DNA of 64,000 bases from Xiphydria camelus (lineage: Eukaryota > Arthropoda > Insecta > Hymenoptera > Xiphydriidae): assembly GCA_963678675.1 (NCBI GenBank), contig OY783192.1, positions 8,940,520-9,004,519 on the forward strand, written 5' to 3'. Shown in pieces: positions 33,330-45,802 of the stretch; position 1 is the first letter of the stretch; every line of letters starts with the position of its first letter. The notes below the pieces were generated by a model. It ran no database searches and was not told the DNA's origin. It was given only the letters and a program-made list of their open reading frames with translations. The position numbers and the translations under genes are program-made.

Positions 33330-34860
33330 GAAACGCATTTCGGAAAGAAATCGCTATCTTCGAAACGCATGGTCAAACGGGAACGTTTGCGGGATTGCGA
33401 ATGACTCTAAAAAAAGAATGTATTTCAAATGTTCCTTGCGGCATATCGCGATTTCACATTTCGTCGGCATCGAGATTGGATTCGCGAACGGGGGCTTCCG
33501 AAGCGAGGCCAGATATCGCGAACATTGGTAGCTTCGCGTATAGCATTCTTCGAGAAAATTGTCATCTTTCTGTCGACAGGATTGGCCGATTGCAGGGTAC
33601 GCGCGCGGCTATCGCGAGATGGAGAAAGCTTAAAGCTGCCTCGTAGCTCGTTCGTCAACCAGTGGAGGGAAAAAAAGAGTATAAAGATAGCACGACGCAT
33701 CGCTCTTGGGCGTAGAGTCGCATCGGTGCCTAGAGTTGGATCGGTTATTTCCGTCATTTCTTGAAGCGAGGTTCACGACCTACGTCCCGCGGGCAAGCGT
33801 GGTGCAATCACGCATCGATAATGCAGGTGACGATTGCGACGCTCGCTCTTCGGATGATCGCGGTACCCTAAAACTGACCGACCGAGGGGAGCATCGCAGG
33901 CGAGTTGTTTAGTTCGCTCGCGTGCGCGTCCAATGTGCGCTAAATCTGTAGCTGTCAAATCGGCAATTATCGACTCCTTTTCGAGTTTAGCGCGCAATCG
34001 GTCAATCGTCTTTTGCATTACGGATTTTGCGGATGTTCCAAAGTAACGCTTGAAGAGTCTTGAGAGTCAGTGGGAAATTCTGATTTGTAGCCCGTTGAAG
34101 CCAGTTTTCCTTCAATTGGAAGAGTCACATACAGTTCCTTATTTTCCAACCAATGATGTTTACGGAAAATTATCACTATATTTGGAAAATTTTCTTGACT
34201 GCTTTCTCTGCAATTATCTTCTCTCGCATAGTGACATAATTTTTTCTGAAATCTACCTATTCAAAACTAGAATAAGCTGAGGCTATGACTCGAATACAAA
34301 TGTTATTATCATGAAAATATGGCCACCGTTGTGTTCCGGGTTTTCTGCCAGCAGTAATTTAGATATTTTCCGATTTCGGTATCGTTGCATCCTGGTTATG
34401 ATCCGAGTTTCGAAAATAATTTTGGCCTATTTATTTATGGAGAGAGCATTCACTTCATGATTTTTGTTTTAATTACAGAGAAAATAGTCAAGAAAATTCT
34501 AATAACCTTATGTGGTTACAAATTCATCACGAGGATGCGCGACGTGATATTCCCAAGGAATTCTTAAAAAGGCGCGCGCGGGACTCCAATTTCGCGCGAG
34601 AGGCGCTCGGATTCTCGCTTCCGGACGCCAAACGCCCGCGCGAGGACAACCGCTCAAGACAGGCGTCGCCTGTACGCTCGAGACACATCACTGGATCGCA
34701 TACAATTTCCATTTCAATGAGCGCGAAAGGATAGAAGGCCTTGATTCAGGGTGACGCGGCTGTGATAGCTCGTGGGCCGATCGCCGATTCGATCTTCGAA
34801 TAGAATTCTACGGAACGCTTCGGATTCGGACGGAAGTGGCGGCTCTGTTCTCCAAACAAG
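33330..34860. other. CpG-rich to mixed DNA with no recognised gene
   Basis: At 33330-34020 stop-poor frames on both strands (up to 117 codons) overlap fully and show no domain. 34560-34860 is again GC-rich. A G run is at 34863-34879. I could not support a gene. Confidence 0.4.
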
Positions 34861-34927
34861 GGCGGGGGGGGGGGGGGGAGATGACGGGTCGAAAGCTGGA
34901 AGGAGAAGGGGTTAACGGAGAAAATGG

Positions 34928-34929
<2 letters not shown>

Positions 34930-35000
<71 letters not shown>
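34930..35000. repeat. (GA)n microsatellite
   Basis: About 70 bp of uninterrupted AG, directly next to the (AATG)n tail of the LINE, so it may have grown from the LINE target or tail. Confidence 0.97.
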
Positions 35001-35006
<6 letters not shown>

Positions 35007-36340
35007 TGAATGAATGATATTTATTTAGCTTTCTCAGCTATTTGTTTACAATAACTTGGAAAATAATAGAGTATCTTAAATACTACATAGGTATGGTAGA
35101 TATAATATATTCTCTTAACATTCTCTTAAATACTGTGAGCCTATCACACTGCTTCAGTTCTATCGGTATAGCATTATTCATTAATATACCCCCGTGGAAT
35201 ATACTCTTTTGCGCACTTCTTGTTCTCCTACATTGTATAGCTACATTTCCTGCTTGTCTTGTTTGTCTTTCACTTATTTCTTCTACTAATACAATCTTTC
35301 TCCTAAGTTGTTCAGGCAATATCCCTTGTATTATTTTATAAATAAAAATACACGTATTGTAGTACATTCTCTGGTTCACAGACATAAACTGCAGTGCTTG
35401 CAACATACTTTCCACTTTCGTATGTCTGTCACATTGTAATATGACTCTCATAGCTCGATTTTGTGCTACTTGCAGTTTCGTACGCTGAGTTATACCCATC
35501 GCTGTTAATAGTGTCGCACAATACTCAAAATGTGGTGCTATAATAGATTTATAGACAGTACACATCTCGCATATTCCGATATGTCACCGCAAATTCTATT
35601 TAAAAAACATATTTTTTTCCCTATTTTTTTTAGCATATAATCACATTGTTCTTGAAACCGGAGTTTACTATCTATAATTATACCAAGATATTTCGTGCTT
35701 TCTACGCGTTCAATTTCCATACCATCTGAACATTTTAGTATAGTATTTCTTCTTAATTCCTTTCTTATACTTCTAATTATCATATATTTTGTCTTGTTCG
35801 CGTTCATTTTTAATTTATTCAAATTCATCCATTCTTCTACTGTTGGTAATACTCTGTTCAGCTTACTTTCCACCTCTTCACTGTCTTTTCCTTTCACATA
35901 TATTAAAGTATCATCCGCAAACATTTTAATATTACACTCTTCCGGACATAATTGAACTATATCATTTATGTATATAGTAAATGACAATGGTCCCAGTACT
36001 GACCCTTGTGGGACACAGTATTTTGTCATCATTTTCTTTTACCACTGATTATTAAATTTAACTTGTTACATTCTATTGCTTAAGTACGACTTTAACCATT
36101 CAAATACCGTTCCTCTCTTATTCCATATTGATACAATTTCCCAACAATCTATCTCTATCGACTGTCTGAAATGCTCGTTTTAGATCCAAAAAGATTACTT
36201 CTATAATTTCTCCCTCATCAATTAATACTTTCCAATCATCAATAACCATTTGTATTGCTGTCTCACATGAATGATTTTTCCTAAATCCTGATTGATGTTC
36301 AGTTATAATGTTATTATTGTTTAAATACATTTCAATTTGT
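35001..36340 (-). pseudogene. 5'-truncated non-LTR (LINE) reverse transcriptase
   Basis: Copies LINE RNA by target-primed reverse transcription. On the minus strand the order is HQSGFRKNHSCETAIQMV, VIFLDLKRAFQTVDRDRLL (motif A), GTVFEWLKSYLSNR, VPQGSVLGPLSFTIYINDI, MFADDTLIYV (catalytic box), TKYLGIIIDSKLRFQEQC, APHFEYCATLL and a C-terminal part with NRAMRVILQCDR, QALQFMSVNQRMYYN and FIYKIIQGILPEQLRRK, ending at about 35083. Frameshifts lie near 36120 and 35560 and a stop near 36045. The 3' end has four CATT units (35001-35016). The endonuclease and most of the palm upstream are absent, so this is an ordinary dead-on-arrival truncation. A CR1/L2 or jockey-like clade is likely; I cannot decide. 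Confidence 0.85.
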
Positions 36341-36893
<553 letters not shown>

Positions 36894-37233
36894 GTGCTGG
36901 AGTTGCTGAGACGGGGAAGTGACCTCTTCCAGAGCGATTAAAAACATCCTGCGCATAGCGCTCGTGCGAGGGAAACTTGCATTCTCCGCTTTATATCTGT
37001 TTCAGCGCCCCCTCGAGCCGCGGCAAGAATTTCGCAAGACTCGGTGCTTTATATCGGCGGTGCGAGCGGGATTGTTAGATTAATAAGCGAAGAGATGAAT
37101 GAAACCGATAATCGGTTTTCTGAATAGGAGTGAAACGGGAAATATCTCGAATAGGTTGTATCATACATATATTTCATTGACTGTGTAATAAAAGGTTTAT
37201 ACCGCCATACGATATTCAGAAAGGAAAGCGTAT
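36894..37233 (+). repeat. First copy of a duplicated segment at the assembly gap
   Basis: From GGGGAAGTGACCTCTTCCAG to GGAAAGCGTAT this copy (about 36914-37233) matches 37504-37827. Differences are mostly single-base gains or losses (for example CTTTATATC versus CTTTTATATC, GAGCCGCGG versus GAGCGCGG). It ends exactly at the N run. This is most simply an unpolished contig end. Confidence 0.85.
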
Positions 37234-37433
37234 NNNNNNNNNNNNNNNNNNNNNNNNNNNNNNNNNNNNNNNNNNNNNNNNNNNNNNNNNNNNNNNNNNN
37301 NNNNNNNNNNNNNNNNNNNNNNNNNNNNNNNNNNNNNNNNNNNNNNNNNNNNNNNNNNNNNNNNNNNNNNNNNNNNNNNNNNNNNNNNNNNNNNNNNNNN
37401 NNNNNNNNNNNNNNNNNNNNNNNNNNNNNNNNN
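37234..37433. other. Assembly gap, 200 N
   Basis: The sequence is exactly 200 undetermined bases, a conventional filler length. It is followed at once by (GA)n (37434-37490). Any reading frame drawn across it is void. Confidence 0.99.
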
Positions 37434-37492
<59 letters not shown>

Positions 37493-37503
37493 GCTTGATT
37501 GCA

Positions 37504-38320
37504 ACGGGGAAGTGACCTCTTCCAGAGCGATTAAAAACATCCTGCGCATAGCGCTCGTGCGAGGGAAACTTGCATTCTCCGCTTTTATATCTGTTTCAGC
37601 GGCCCCTCGAGCGCGGCAAGAATTTCGCAAGACTCGGTGCTTTATATCGGCGTGCGAGGCGGGATTGTTTAGATTAATTAAGCGAAGAGATGAATGAAAA
37701 CGATAATCGGTTTTCTGATAGGAGTGAAACGGAAATATCTCGAATAGGTTGTATCCATACATATATTTCATTGACTGTGTAATAAAAGGTTATACCGCCA
37801 TACGATATTCAGAAAGGAAAGCGTATATTATGGTTCAGTAAAATTGGTTGAAATTGAATAAAATATCATAGAATCGTTAAGAAAACACCATAGGAATTAG
37901 TTAATTCGTCATAAAATTAACTTAGATTGCGCGACGTCTTAAGGTATTTCCATGGTTTTGCGTTTTTCTTACGAATCTCATAAAATTTTGCCAATCAAAA
38001 GACTGAAATATTACCCATCGATTCCCAAAATTTCAAAAGGCTGAGCCATGTAGTTTAAAAGAATATATTAATTCAAAGTAGCATTTTCTACACTGACTTT
38101 CAATGGCTAGCATGTAGAAAGACGGTACCTCAGTGACGTTTTGAGCTATAACTACAGAACCAATCTTACAATGTTAAAGAAAAACTAACGGCGAATAAAA
38201 TGATATTGTAGGATTATGTTCACAAAAACTGGAAGTGCTGAGCCATATAGTTTCAGAGAAATTATAACTTAAAAACTGAGATTTTTCTTGAAACTGCAAA
38301 AGTGGTGGGGACGAGTAACG
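37504..38320 (+). other. Second copy of the gap-flanking segment, then unique AT-rich DNA
   Basis: 37504-37827 repeats the segment before the gap and continues uninterrupted into unique DNA, so this is probably the true copy. In 37830-38320, CTGAGCCATGTAGTTT and CTGAGCCATATAGTTT recur at about 38041 and 38232. No gene was recognised. Confidence 0.6.
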
Positions 38321-38325
38321 ATGAT

Positions 38326-38493
38326 GTGGCAACAGTGCGCACAGCTGATTTAGCCCTCTCCTGTGACTATGGGACTCAGTAGTACTTTTGCTACCGGAGA
38401 GGGGATAGCCAGTGGCATGGCGCGGCAGCCCCCACTACGGCACGTAGTGGCAGGCACATAGCGGTATTCTAAGGAGAGAAGCACTGTTGCCAC
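38326..38493. repeat. 168 bp segment bounded by GTGGCAACAGTGC inverted repeats
   Basis: GTGGCAACAGTGC (38326-38338) and its exact complement (38481-38493) enclose GC-rich DNA with further small inverted pairs such as CACTACG and CGTAGTG. It is a possible small MITE; no duplication was identified. Confidence 0.5.
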
Positions 38494-38499
38494 GATTAT

Positions 38500-40130
38500 C
38501 GGGCCAGGCAGTGTATATGTGTGAGGTACATTTATACACAGGAGGTCTCTGTGTAGCAAGGAGCTCAGAGTACAGAGTTACTCAAAAGTTTCGTTCGTGC
38601 GTAATACAGTTTGTGATCAGTTGTACTAAGTCCTGAAGCAAACAATTTGAATACGACTGTCACCATTGAAATACCTTACAATATAAATCGATGATATTCA
38701 TATTTTAAAAAATAACTGCTGATTGAAAATAATTAGATATAGGTACTTCATATAAACCTAAGATTTATATTAAGAAAGCCTTGGATTTACATATTTTGCA
38801 TATCGAAGACAATACACGAATCACGAAGAGAGAGGACAAAGGAATATCGTCATTCCATAGCGTTCTCCATCGCCTTACGTTTTTCTATATTTAATTCCAT
38901 ATAATATTCGCTTTGTGCTCCCCAATTTCATTTCCATACATTTTTCACGATTATTTTATTTCGTTTTCCATAATTTTATATTCGAGAGAATTTTTGTAGC
39001 TTGCAATACTTCCATCACTGTATGAGTTATCGAACTTTGAAAACTAATTTATACAATTTTGAGGGGAGGGGGACTTCTATTAAGCGGAATGATATCCCCG
39101 TTTATGAATAAGCTAATCCGAACGACGGCACAATGTCACTCGGTGTATATCTCACCTCATTTACTTGATCGTTCACTCGTACAGTAGTGTATACGACGTA
39201 CATTACCGCTCCTATCGTCGTCCTTCGCATGCGCACGGCTGATGTAAGGAGAGTCCGCGGGTCGGTAAGTTTGCGGGGCAAGCCACATCCGGCACAGGCA
39301 TTCTGTTGCATGACCGTTCCAGATAAATAGTACGTGTAGATACCGCTGTTTCTTACACATAAATCAACTTTACTCGCTCGTTATTGAAACTTTAACCGTC
39401 ACTGCGGAGATCGGACGTACCATGGCGTCTATCCGTCGCGCCGTCACGGCAGAATTTTACAAAATGCTGGTTTTATCGGTTAGAAGGTGAACGAGTGATT
39501 TGTTCCGAACACCGCGCGCTACGTTGCACCGTCGCCGCACGCCGTTCCAGAAAAGCAATGTTTTGTCCGGTTCGAAGCCGTAACAGGGAAGACGAGTTTG
39601 ACGACGTTTATCCTTCGAACGACCGATCGCGATGGACGGACGTTTGTTTTTATCGCCGCGGGAAAGCAATACGAGAGGAGCGAGCGGAAGGAGGGTCGCG
39701 TATCGTGAAAAGGAGCCGAGGGACGGCGCGTCGCGAGGTGGAAACGAACGAGATTCGAGGGAAGGTCGCGCGCGTGTACGAAGTACCGAGACGTACGACG
39801 ACACTTTTCTTCGTCGATTCAATTACAATTGTGCGATTTGGTATATGAAATTTTAATCGACGATTATGCAAGAAATTTTGTTTGTAGGGAAAAATAAGGT
39901 AAGATAGGGTGATCGAATTGGCCTTTAATTATCACGAATACTAATGGAAAACCGTGGCCAAATGAAAGTACCCCATTTTTCTTTGCTTTCCAATTATATC
40001 GATACTTTGTCCAGTCCTGATTATGGCTATCGTGTCGACGTTCATCGATAAATCTTTGTCTAAAGTTATAATTTCATAGTTTTATCAATATCGAACTATA
40101 CACTCTAAGAGACAAATTTCTATTTTTAAA
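38500..40130. other. Mixed DNA with no recognised gene
   Basis: 39400-39850 is CpG-rich, with mirror-image open frames on both strands (up to 121 codons, Arg-rich on one strand). Nothing here has a domain I can name. The remainder is AT-rich. Confidence 0.4.
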
Positions 40131-40135
40131 ATAAA

Positions 40136-40338
40136 ATTGTATATAAAGCCTTTATCCAATACATGTAATTATGAAAATTAATATACTTTTTTGTGAAATT
40201 TATTACCTACATATTACCTAAATATTTGTTGAACTTTATATACAATTATATTAAATTGAACATAAATTTTATAACGGAGAGTATATGTATTAATTTTCAT
40301 CATTACGTATTGGATGAAAACTTTATATAGGTACAATT
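40136..40338. repeat. Hairpin MITE-like repeat, about 200 bp
   Basis: ATTGTATATAAAGCCTTTAT, CCAATACATGTAATTATGAA and AATTAATATACT are mirrored by AGTATATGTATTAATTTTCA, ATTACGTATTGGATGAAAAC and TTTATATAGGTACAAT. The arms are about 65 bp and about 80% alike. Confidence 0.6.
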
Positions 40339-40373
40339 ATATTAAGTTTCATACAAATTTTTGTTATGGTATA

Positions 40374-41190
40374 GGCTCTTTCAGCATGAACAGAGACCCC
40401 GAATCATCGTTAGTGTCGACGTCTATACTCGACGACTGCAACGGTCATTTTCATGGTGCAGATACCGGTCTTACGTGTCTCGACTCGAAAAAGATACGCG
40501 CGGTTACATCGACAAACCCGCGACGTGAGATCCCTCGCACCGAAAAAGCATCATTTTTTCTTACCGAACCGCAGAATACCGCAGTAGTGAATAATTACCG
40601 ATACGAGCACGCTTCGCCGAGCAATATTATCGCGGCATGCGCGGAATGCCCGCAGGCTCGCGGCATTCTCGCACAGTTATTCGAGGCCAACGCTTGGTTC
40701 GGTCTAGCCAACTCCGGAGAAAAAGACCCCCGGCCACGCCGCGTGCGCGCCTCTTTCGGGGGCCTTCGCGACTACGGCGATTGGACGTTCACTCGCTAAG
40801 AATGCGATAATTCCGAGTTACGTACGAGTATGCATACACGGACACCGGCGTGGCACGCAGGCGGGCATGGGCACAGAAACGACCGGAAAATAACAAGATG
40901 CCAGGGGAAACGCCACTCGGGTCTTAAGATAATAACCCCTTTCAGGATAGCGCGGCGGCGCCGCCGACGACGGTTGCAATGCTTTGCGAATGGCTTAGAC
41001 CGCGCCGTTTCTGACGTCGTGGGATTTATTTACAATTTACATACATGCGGGTATAACTGTGGAATGTATGTTGGCACGATGTGCACCGCGGTGCATCTGC
41101 CATATGCGACAGGCGAACGAACGAACGCGCACACGTATTGGTGCAAATTCCAATAAGAGTAGCTTCATTCGCGTCGCGCTAATTAGGACT
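40374..41190 (+). other. Open frame of unknown status (to 40799) and CpG-rich DNA
   Basis: A plus-strand frame from about 40314 to 40799 (161 codons; its second Met is at about 40386) is open through CpG-rich sequence. It contains no recognised domain, signal peptide or membrane segment. Codon pattern, location and lack of similarity make it more likely composition-driven than a gene, but it is the longest single-strand frame in this segment. The remainder to 41190 shows nothing. Confidence 0.2.
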
Positions 41191-41196
41191 TCTTTG

Positions 41197-41560
41197 GGTG
41201 CGTATACATCTGCGAACCGAACGATTCGCGAACCGCTTGTGAACCGCTCGTAAACCGTTCGTTGAAATTATGCTTCGAACGAACTTCCAACGATCCCCAT
41301 GGGAAAGAAACGAACAGCGGATCACCTCAGTCAATGCTATCATAGAGCCGGTAGGTTCGCGAGCAGACGAACTGTACACGAACGCCATTCCACTGCGAAC
41401 CGAGAACGCCTTCGCGTTCACCAGAAAAGCCGACAGGAGACGGATCGCCACGAACGGTTCAAAAGCCGTTCGCTCGGCACTCTAAACCACGTTCTAATTA
41501 TGCGAACAAGCGATTCACAAGCGGTTCGCGAACCGTCTGGTTTGCAGATGTATATGCACC
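41197..41560. mobile_element. TIR element, about 364 bp, GGTGCGTATACATCTGC ends
   Basis: The left end GGTGCGTATACATCTGCGAA and right end GCAGATGTATATGCACC are inverted and continue through CGCGAACCGCTTGTGAA. Subterminal GCGAACCG motifs repeat. No clear target duplication was seen. The interior has no gene. Confidence 0.65.
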
Positions 41561-41689
41561 TTTTAAGCACGCTGTTTTTATTGGAGTATACGCGGGCGGA
41601 TATATGTATACCTACATCCATTTCACAGAGCGCGTACGCAATGGCGTTCGTTCGCCGTATTAATACGCGCAATTTCATCGGCTAATTGG

Positions 41690-42780
41690 CAGGAATAGTT
41701 ATATTACGGAGACCATCGAGCGGCGCTCGAGGAACGGGTGGATGCGATAGTATAGCGGATCGGCGACGGGGTGTGGCGAATGCCGTCGCGGCGGCAGAAC
41801 GGATCCGCGCAAAAGATTCGAGTGAGAAAGGTCGCCTCGAATCGCGTCGCGTCGAAAATTCGCACTCGAAAGACACGCAGGTTCGCATTCTCTTTCCTCC
41901 GGAGAAATCGATCGGGTGCTCGATATCATCGGGTCCCCGCCGCACGCGCGCGTGTCACAATTTAGACGATGTATATTTCGACACGTCGCGCGTGCGGCTG
42001 ATATCCGAGGCGCCGAGCCGCGCAGTTGTCTTACGCTGCAACTCGCCACCTTTTTGCGAGCACAAGCGATAATTCGCAGCACGCGCCGCACGTGGCCCCC
42101 CGTATCGCGTCTCGCGACGAAGACGACGACGTCCTCGCCGTTCCCGAGCCGACCAATCGCGTACGCGGACTCTCCACGCGCGGCTTCGTTTCGCTGCATT
42201 TCGTTCAGAGTTCCGTTTCCCGCTGCGTTTCTCGAGCGCGAGAAAGGACGCGCGGGCGATTGCTACTCTCTTCGAGACGATCTACTCTTTCCTTATCTCT
42301 CTCCCTATCTCTCTCGTTAGCTCGACTCTGAAATTCGTTGACCTGAAATCTCTCTCTTCCTCTCTCTCTCTTTCTTTCTCCAATTCTCATCACGTACACG
42401 GCCGGTCACGTTTTGCGGAAGTGCGCGGTAATAATTGGTGCGGCCGGCAATTCTTTTTCTCTCTCCATACGTTGCATCGAATTCCTCGTTCCATCTAATC
42501 TATAGCAAAGAGGAAACGGGGGAAGGTGATGCGCGGTGCACACTTCTGGGATATTGCAATTGCGGTCGCGTTTTGTCTACGATCGGAATCGAGGGATGCT
42601 CAACAAAGTCGACTTTAACCCTCGTGAAGGAATGGAGGGATAGAATGCGACGTGAAGCGCTCCAATAAATTGCTTCGTTCACCGAACTTATTCTAATTGA
42701 CGAGAATATCCAAACACGAAGCGCTACTCTATACTTTGGTATCACTTTGTAGTTTTCGTTGGACGGTAAATTTAAAAGAA
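41690..42780. other. CpG-rich island-like segment
   Basis: Very high CpG density (41690-42330), followed by CT-rich DNA (42285-42390). Six or more open frames overlap on both strands, none with a domain. It is a candidate unmethylated promoter region of a host gene outside my recognition. Confidence 0.3.

Positions 42781-42783
<3 letters not shown>

Positions 42784-42815
<32 letters not shown>
42784..42815. repeat. (CT)n microsatellite
   Basis: About 32 bp of uninterrupted CT. Confidence 0.95.
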
Positions 42816-42818
<3 letters not shown>

Positions 42819-43134
42819 GGAGTATCTAGATAAAATATACCTACTATACTTTATGTCCCGCTATAAACCCTAGAAATATAGGAATATAGGGTTTCCATTC
42901 GTTCCTCATTTGATCCATACAAGGATACGTTTAGCTTAAGAGAGGAGATGTACAACAGGGCGTGACTCCTTTCCACGCTTATATTCGCCATTCTCTTTCG
43001 AGACTTTTATTTAATTATCCATACATTTCTTTGGTCTAAGCACCTGAATCTGATCATTTAAAAAGTATCGTACCAAATCAAACTAGAAAATGTTGGCAGA
43101 AAACAACACTCGGGATCGAAATAGACGCCTCTAA

Positions 43135-43670
43135 AGGCGCGAATACACCAAAAAAGCATTCGCGAACTCTGATCGCTAACGTTCGCAAACATTTGCAAAT
43201 GAGATACGTATACACCAGGACCAACGCTCGCAAACGTTTGCAAATACTAAATGTTTGCGAGCATTCGTCGCTGTTCCATCGGTTTGCCTATTTTCCATTG
43301 GCATTCAGCAAAAGTGTCCCATATTAAATAATGGCGTCTCTAAAACTTAAGAATAAACTAGCTGTACGTGCTGCATTCTTTATCGTAATGTGGAACTTAT
43401 TACCAGTTAAAATTCTATTTAAATACAACTTATTGATCGAATATTTATGAACGCGGAAGAACCCGTCTACACCGAGGTTATACCGAAAAACGGCGAACAG
43501 ACACAAACAACGAAAATCCTTTGAAGTTATCGATTTCGAGTGGAACAGCTGCGAACCGCGCTAAATGCTTGCGAGCATTTGCGAACGTTTGCGAGATGCG
43601 AACATTATTGTCCACACCAATGGTTTGCAAACCTTTGCGAACGTTTTGCGCGGTCGGTGTGTACCCGGCT
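43135..43670. mobile_element. Harbinger-type MITE, about 536 bp, TAA flanked
   Basis: TAA lies on both sides (43132-43134 and 43671-43673). The left end AGGCGCGAATACACC and right end GGTGTGTACCCGGCT are inverted and resemble the AGCTGGCTACACACG end of the 6.5 kb Harbinger. Subterminal TTTGCAAACGTTTGCGA-like motifs occur many times on both sides (about 43170-43270 and 43550-43650). Confidence 0.72.
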
Positions 43671-43697
43671 TAAGATAGCAATAATCCGGTTCTACTA

Positions 43698-43933
43698 CAC
43701 GGAAAGATTGATACCAGTAAATTTTACTGGTACGCGTGAGGGTTTTCGAATGATTTTACAGTGCGGTAAGTAATTTTTCTTTTAAAAACTTGAAATCGAA
43801 ATAATTTACATTACGATTTACCAGTTTCTAAGGAAAAATTGTTCTTCAGTATAGTAGGAACATCCGAAAGCCCTTATGTGCGCCTCTTTTTTCGTAAAAA
43901 ACAGTAAAATTTAATGCTATCAGTATTTCCGTG
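43698..43933. mobile_element. TA-flanked MITE, 236 bp, CACGGAAAGATTGATACCAG ends
   Basis: TA lies at 43696-43697 and 43934-43935. The inverted ends are CACGGAAAGATTGATACCAG and the complement of CACGGAAATACTGATAGCAT. It is the uninterrupted relative of the MITE broken at 28091-31552 and so serves as the empty-site reference. Confidence 0.9.
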
Positions 43934-43939
43934 TATATC

Positions 43940-44490
43940 ATACTGAAGTTAACGCAGATACGTTTTAATTCGTTTACGTATAAACAATCGTTGAAGCCAC
44001 AAGTTTCTTCGGCAGTCTTTGTCTTCGCAATAATCGTGTTTTCCTCGCCAGGAACGGTCTCTCTACTCGCAGTGCAGCGCATCTTCGCAATTGCTGCTCA
44101 CTTCCTTCTCTCTGTCGCCGTCGACGCGCCGCGCCGCGCGCTGCACTTTCGTCGCGCTCGAACGGGACGCGAACCAGTCTCCCGCTCGGTTTTGCTCGCG
44201 CGAAAATAAGAAAATGGCGAGACGGCATCTCGAGAATGCCGCTAGGTGGGAGCGGCCTGTACCCGTCAGGATGTGCGCGCGAGCTAGGATTCTCCCTCGG
44301 CCCTCGCGAGCGGCCTGCAGTCGTTGTCAGAGAGGCTCGAGTCTCCGTATCCTCGTATAAGCCGCATAAATGGATAAGGAATTTTTTCATTTGACCTATC
44401 CTTACTGGTTCCCTTTGTTCAGTCTTCCTCGCGAAAGTAGGTAGGTACTTCTCTCAAAGCGTACATACATACACTACCGAACGTAAGGCA
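43940..44490. other. CpG-rich segment with no recognised gene
   Basis: 44090-44360 has high CpG density, with mirrored frames on both strands (89-138 codons, Arg-rich). No domain or motif supports a gene. Confidence 0.35.
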
Positions 44491-45005
44491 CACACTACTA
44501 ACTCAACCGTCTTATTTTAAGACACCTACATGTCTTAAAACTTGAGGTCACTTTTAAGACGTTTAATACCGTCTTAATACGTTAAGACACTGTAAGTGTC
44601 CTACAATAAGACACTTCAAACGTCTTATACTAAGACGGTTAGATGTATTGGAATATAAGACTCCAAAAACGTCTTGCAATAATTATACACAAATGTATAA
44701 TTTTCAAACGTATATGTAAGCGCGAAATTATTCATAGTCAATATGAATACATTACAGACGAGCCGATAAACATCGAATGTAATAATTTTTCTCATCAGAG
44801 TAATATTATAAAGTTCGATATTAAAGAAATTCGTTGGAAATGTATTCAAATCCACAATGAATCCAGCTCTCACAAATCGAAACACTCTGAAATAAACACA
44901 TCGCGTCAAAAAATTTCATTAATACTAATAAAAATATTGAAATAATGATGAATGTATATCTCTAAGGGAAAGGTATTTTTAGTTATTTAAATGAAAAATC
45001 CAGAA

Positions 45006-45492
45006 TTATATTGTTTTCACTTTATTGGTGATTGAGAAAACAAAATTTATTCCAACATGAAATAAAAATTTATTTACCGTATTTTTCAACTTGTTCGAGA
45101 AGACTCGCAGTTCCTTCAGTCTCAAAAAGTTCATCCACCTTGTCAACTGGAGGGGTTCTGTGTAAATAACCTTCCCACCCGTGCTGTCTTTTAGGTTAGT
45201 TGTTGGCAATATCACTTGCGTTGGAGACTACACCAGCACAATATTCAATTCACTATGGTCATCAATTATGCTGTCATCCGCATCATACCACATGTCCGAT
45301 GCTTAATGTTTTTTTTGAATGATAATGTCTGTGTTTGCTATCATCAAACAATGCTGGATCGCGAGCACATAATTTCTTAAACTCTTCCAACACAACTTCA
45401 GCGTCAGGCTGATTATCTCGTGAGAGAAATCTAACACACTTGCGTCGTTGACCTAATGCACAAAACACTGTTTTTTCTTTTTTTTTCGACAT
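45006..45492 (-). pseudogene. Unrecognised damaged gene inside the AAGAC element
   Basis: From the ATG at 45492 the minus strand reads MSKKKEKTVFCALGQRRKC, then VRFLSRDNQPDAEVVLEEF and KKLCARDPALFDDSKHRHY. Near 45295 a one-base shift leads into SDMWYDADDSIIDDHSELN, a TAG, then STGGKVIYTEPLQLTRWMNF and LRLKELRVFSNKLKNTVNKF, ending at 45006. Coding character changes frame exactly where similarity of style continues, which suggests a protein of about 160 residues with one frameshift and one stop. Features visible are a basic N-terminus, an acidic middle and a Leu/Lys-rich helical C-terminus. I do not recognise the family and give no function. Confidence 0.45.
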
Positions 45493-45625
45493 TTTTTCAC
45501 AGCAAAACATGCACAGCAAACAACCTCCGGAAAATGACGTGCTTGTTGGCCGCGTTGAATTTTACAGAAAGTGAGTTGAGGTGAGGTCGAAAAAGGAGGG
45601 GAAGGTCCCGTTACCTAACAGTACA

Positions 45626-45802
45626 GGGGCCCCTTTCTCGAACTCGCTCGTATCTGCGTGCACGCATCTTAGCGAATAGATCAATCAGGATCAAGTATTC
45701 CGTTGTGGTGGGGTTACGGACAACGGAATACTTGTTCCTGATTGGTCTATTCGCTAAGATGCGTGCACGCAAAGATACGAGCGAGTTCGAGAAAGGGGCC
45801 CC
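45626..45802. mobile_element. Hairpin MITE, 177 bp, GGGGCCCC ends
   Basis: GGGGCCCCTTTCTCGAACTC, then CGTGCACGCATCTTAGCGAA, and their inverse complement form arms of about 80 bp with a handful of mismatches. The flanks AGTACA and AGTAAA are alike in five of six bases, a possible target duplication. Confidence 0.85.

Noticed and set aside
33293..33764. Arg-rich frames of about 110-117 codons on both strands
   Set aside because: Composition effect; no domain, and the three frames overlap completely.
37049..37771. Open frame across the N run
   Set aside because: It spans 200 undetermined bases and a duplicated contig end.
40314..40799. 161-codon plus-strand frame as a gene
   Set aside because: No similarity or domain was seen; kept only as a low-confidence note.
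41686..42331. Cluster of 100-166 codon frames on both strands
   Set aside because: CpG-rich DNA has few stops; the frames mirror each other and have no recognisable motif.
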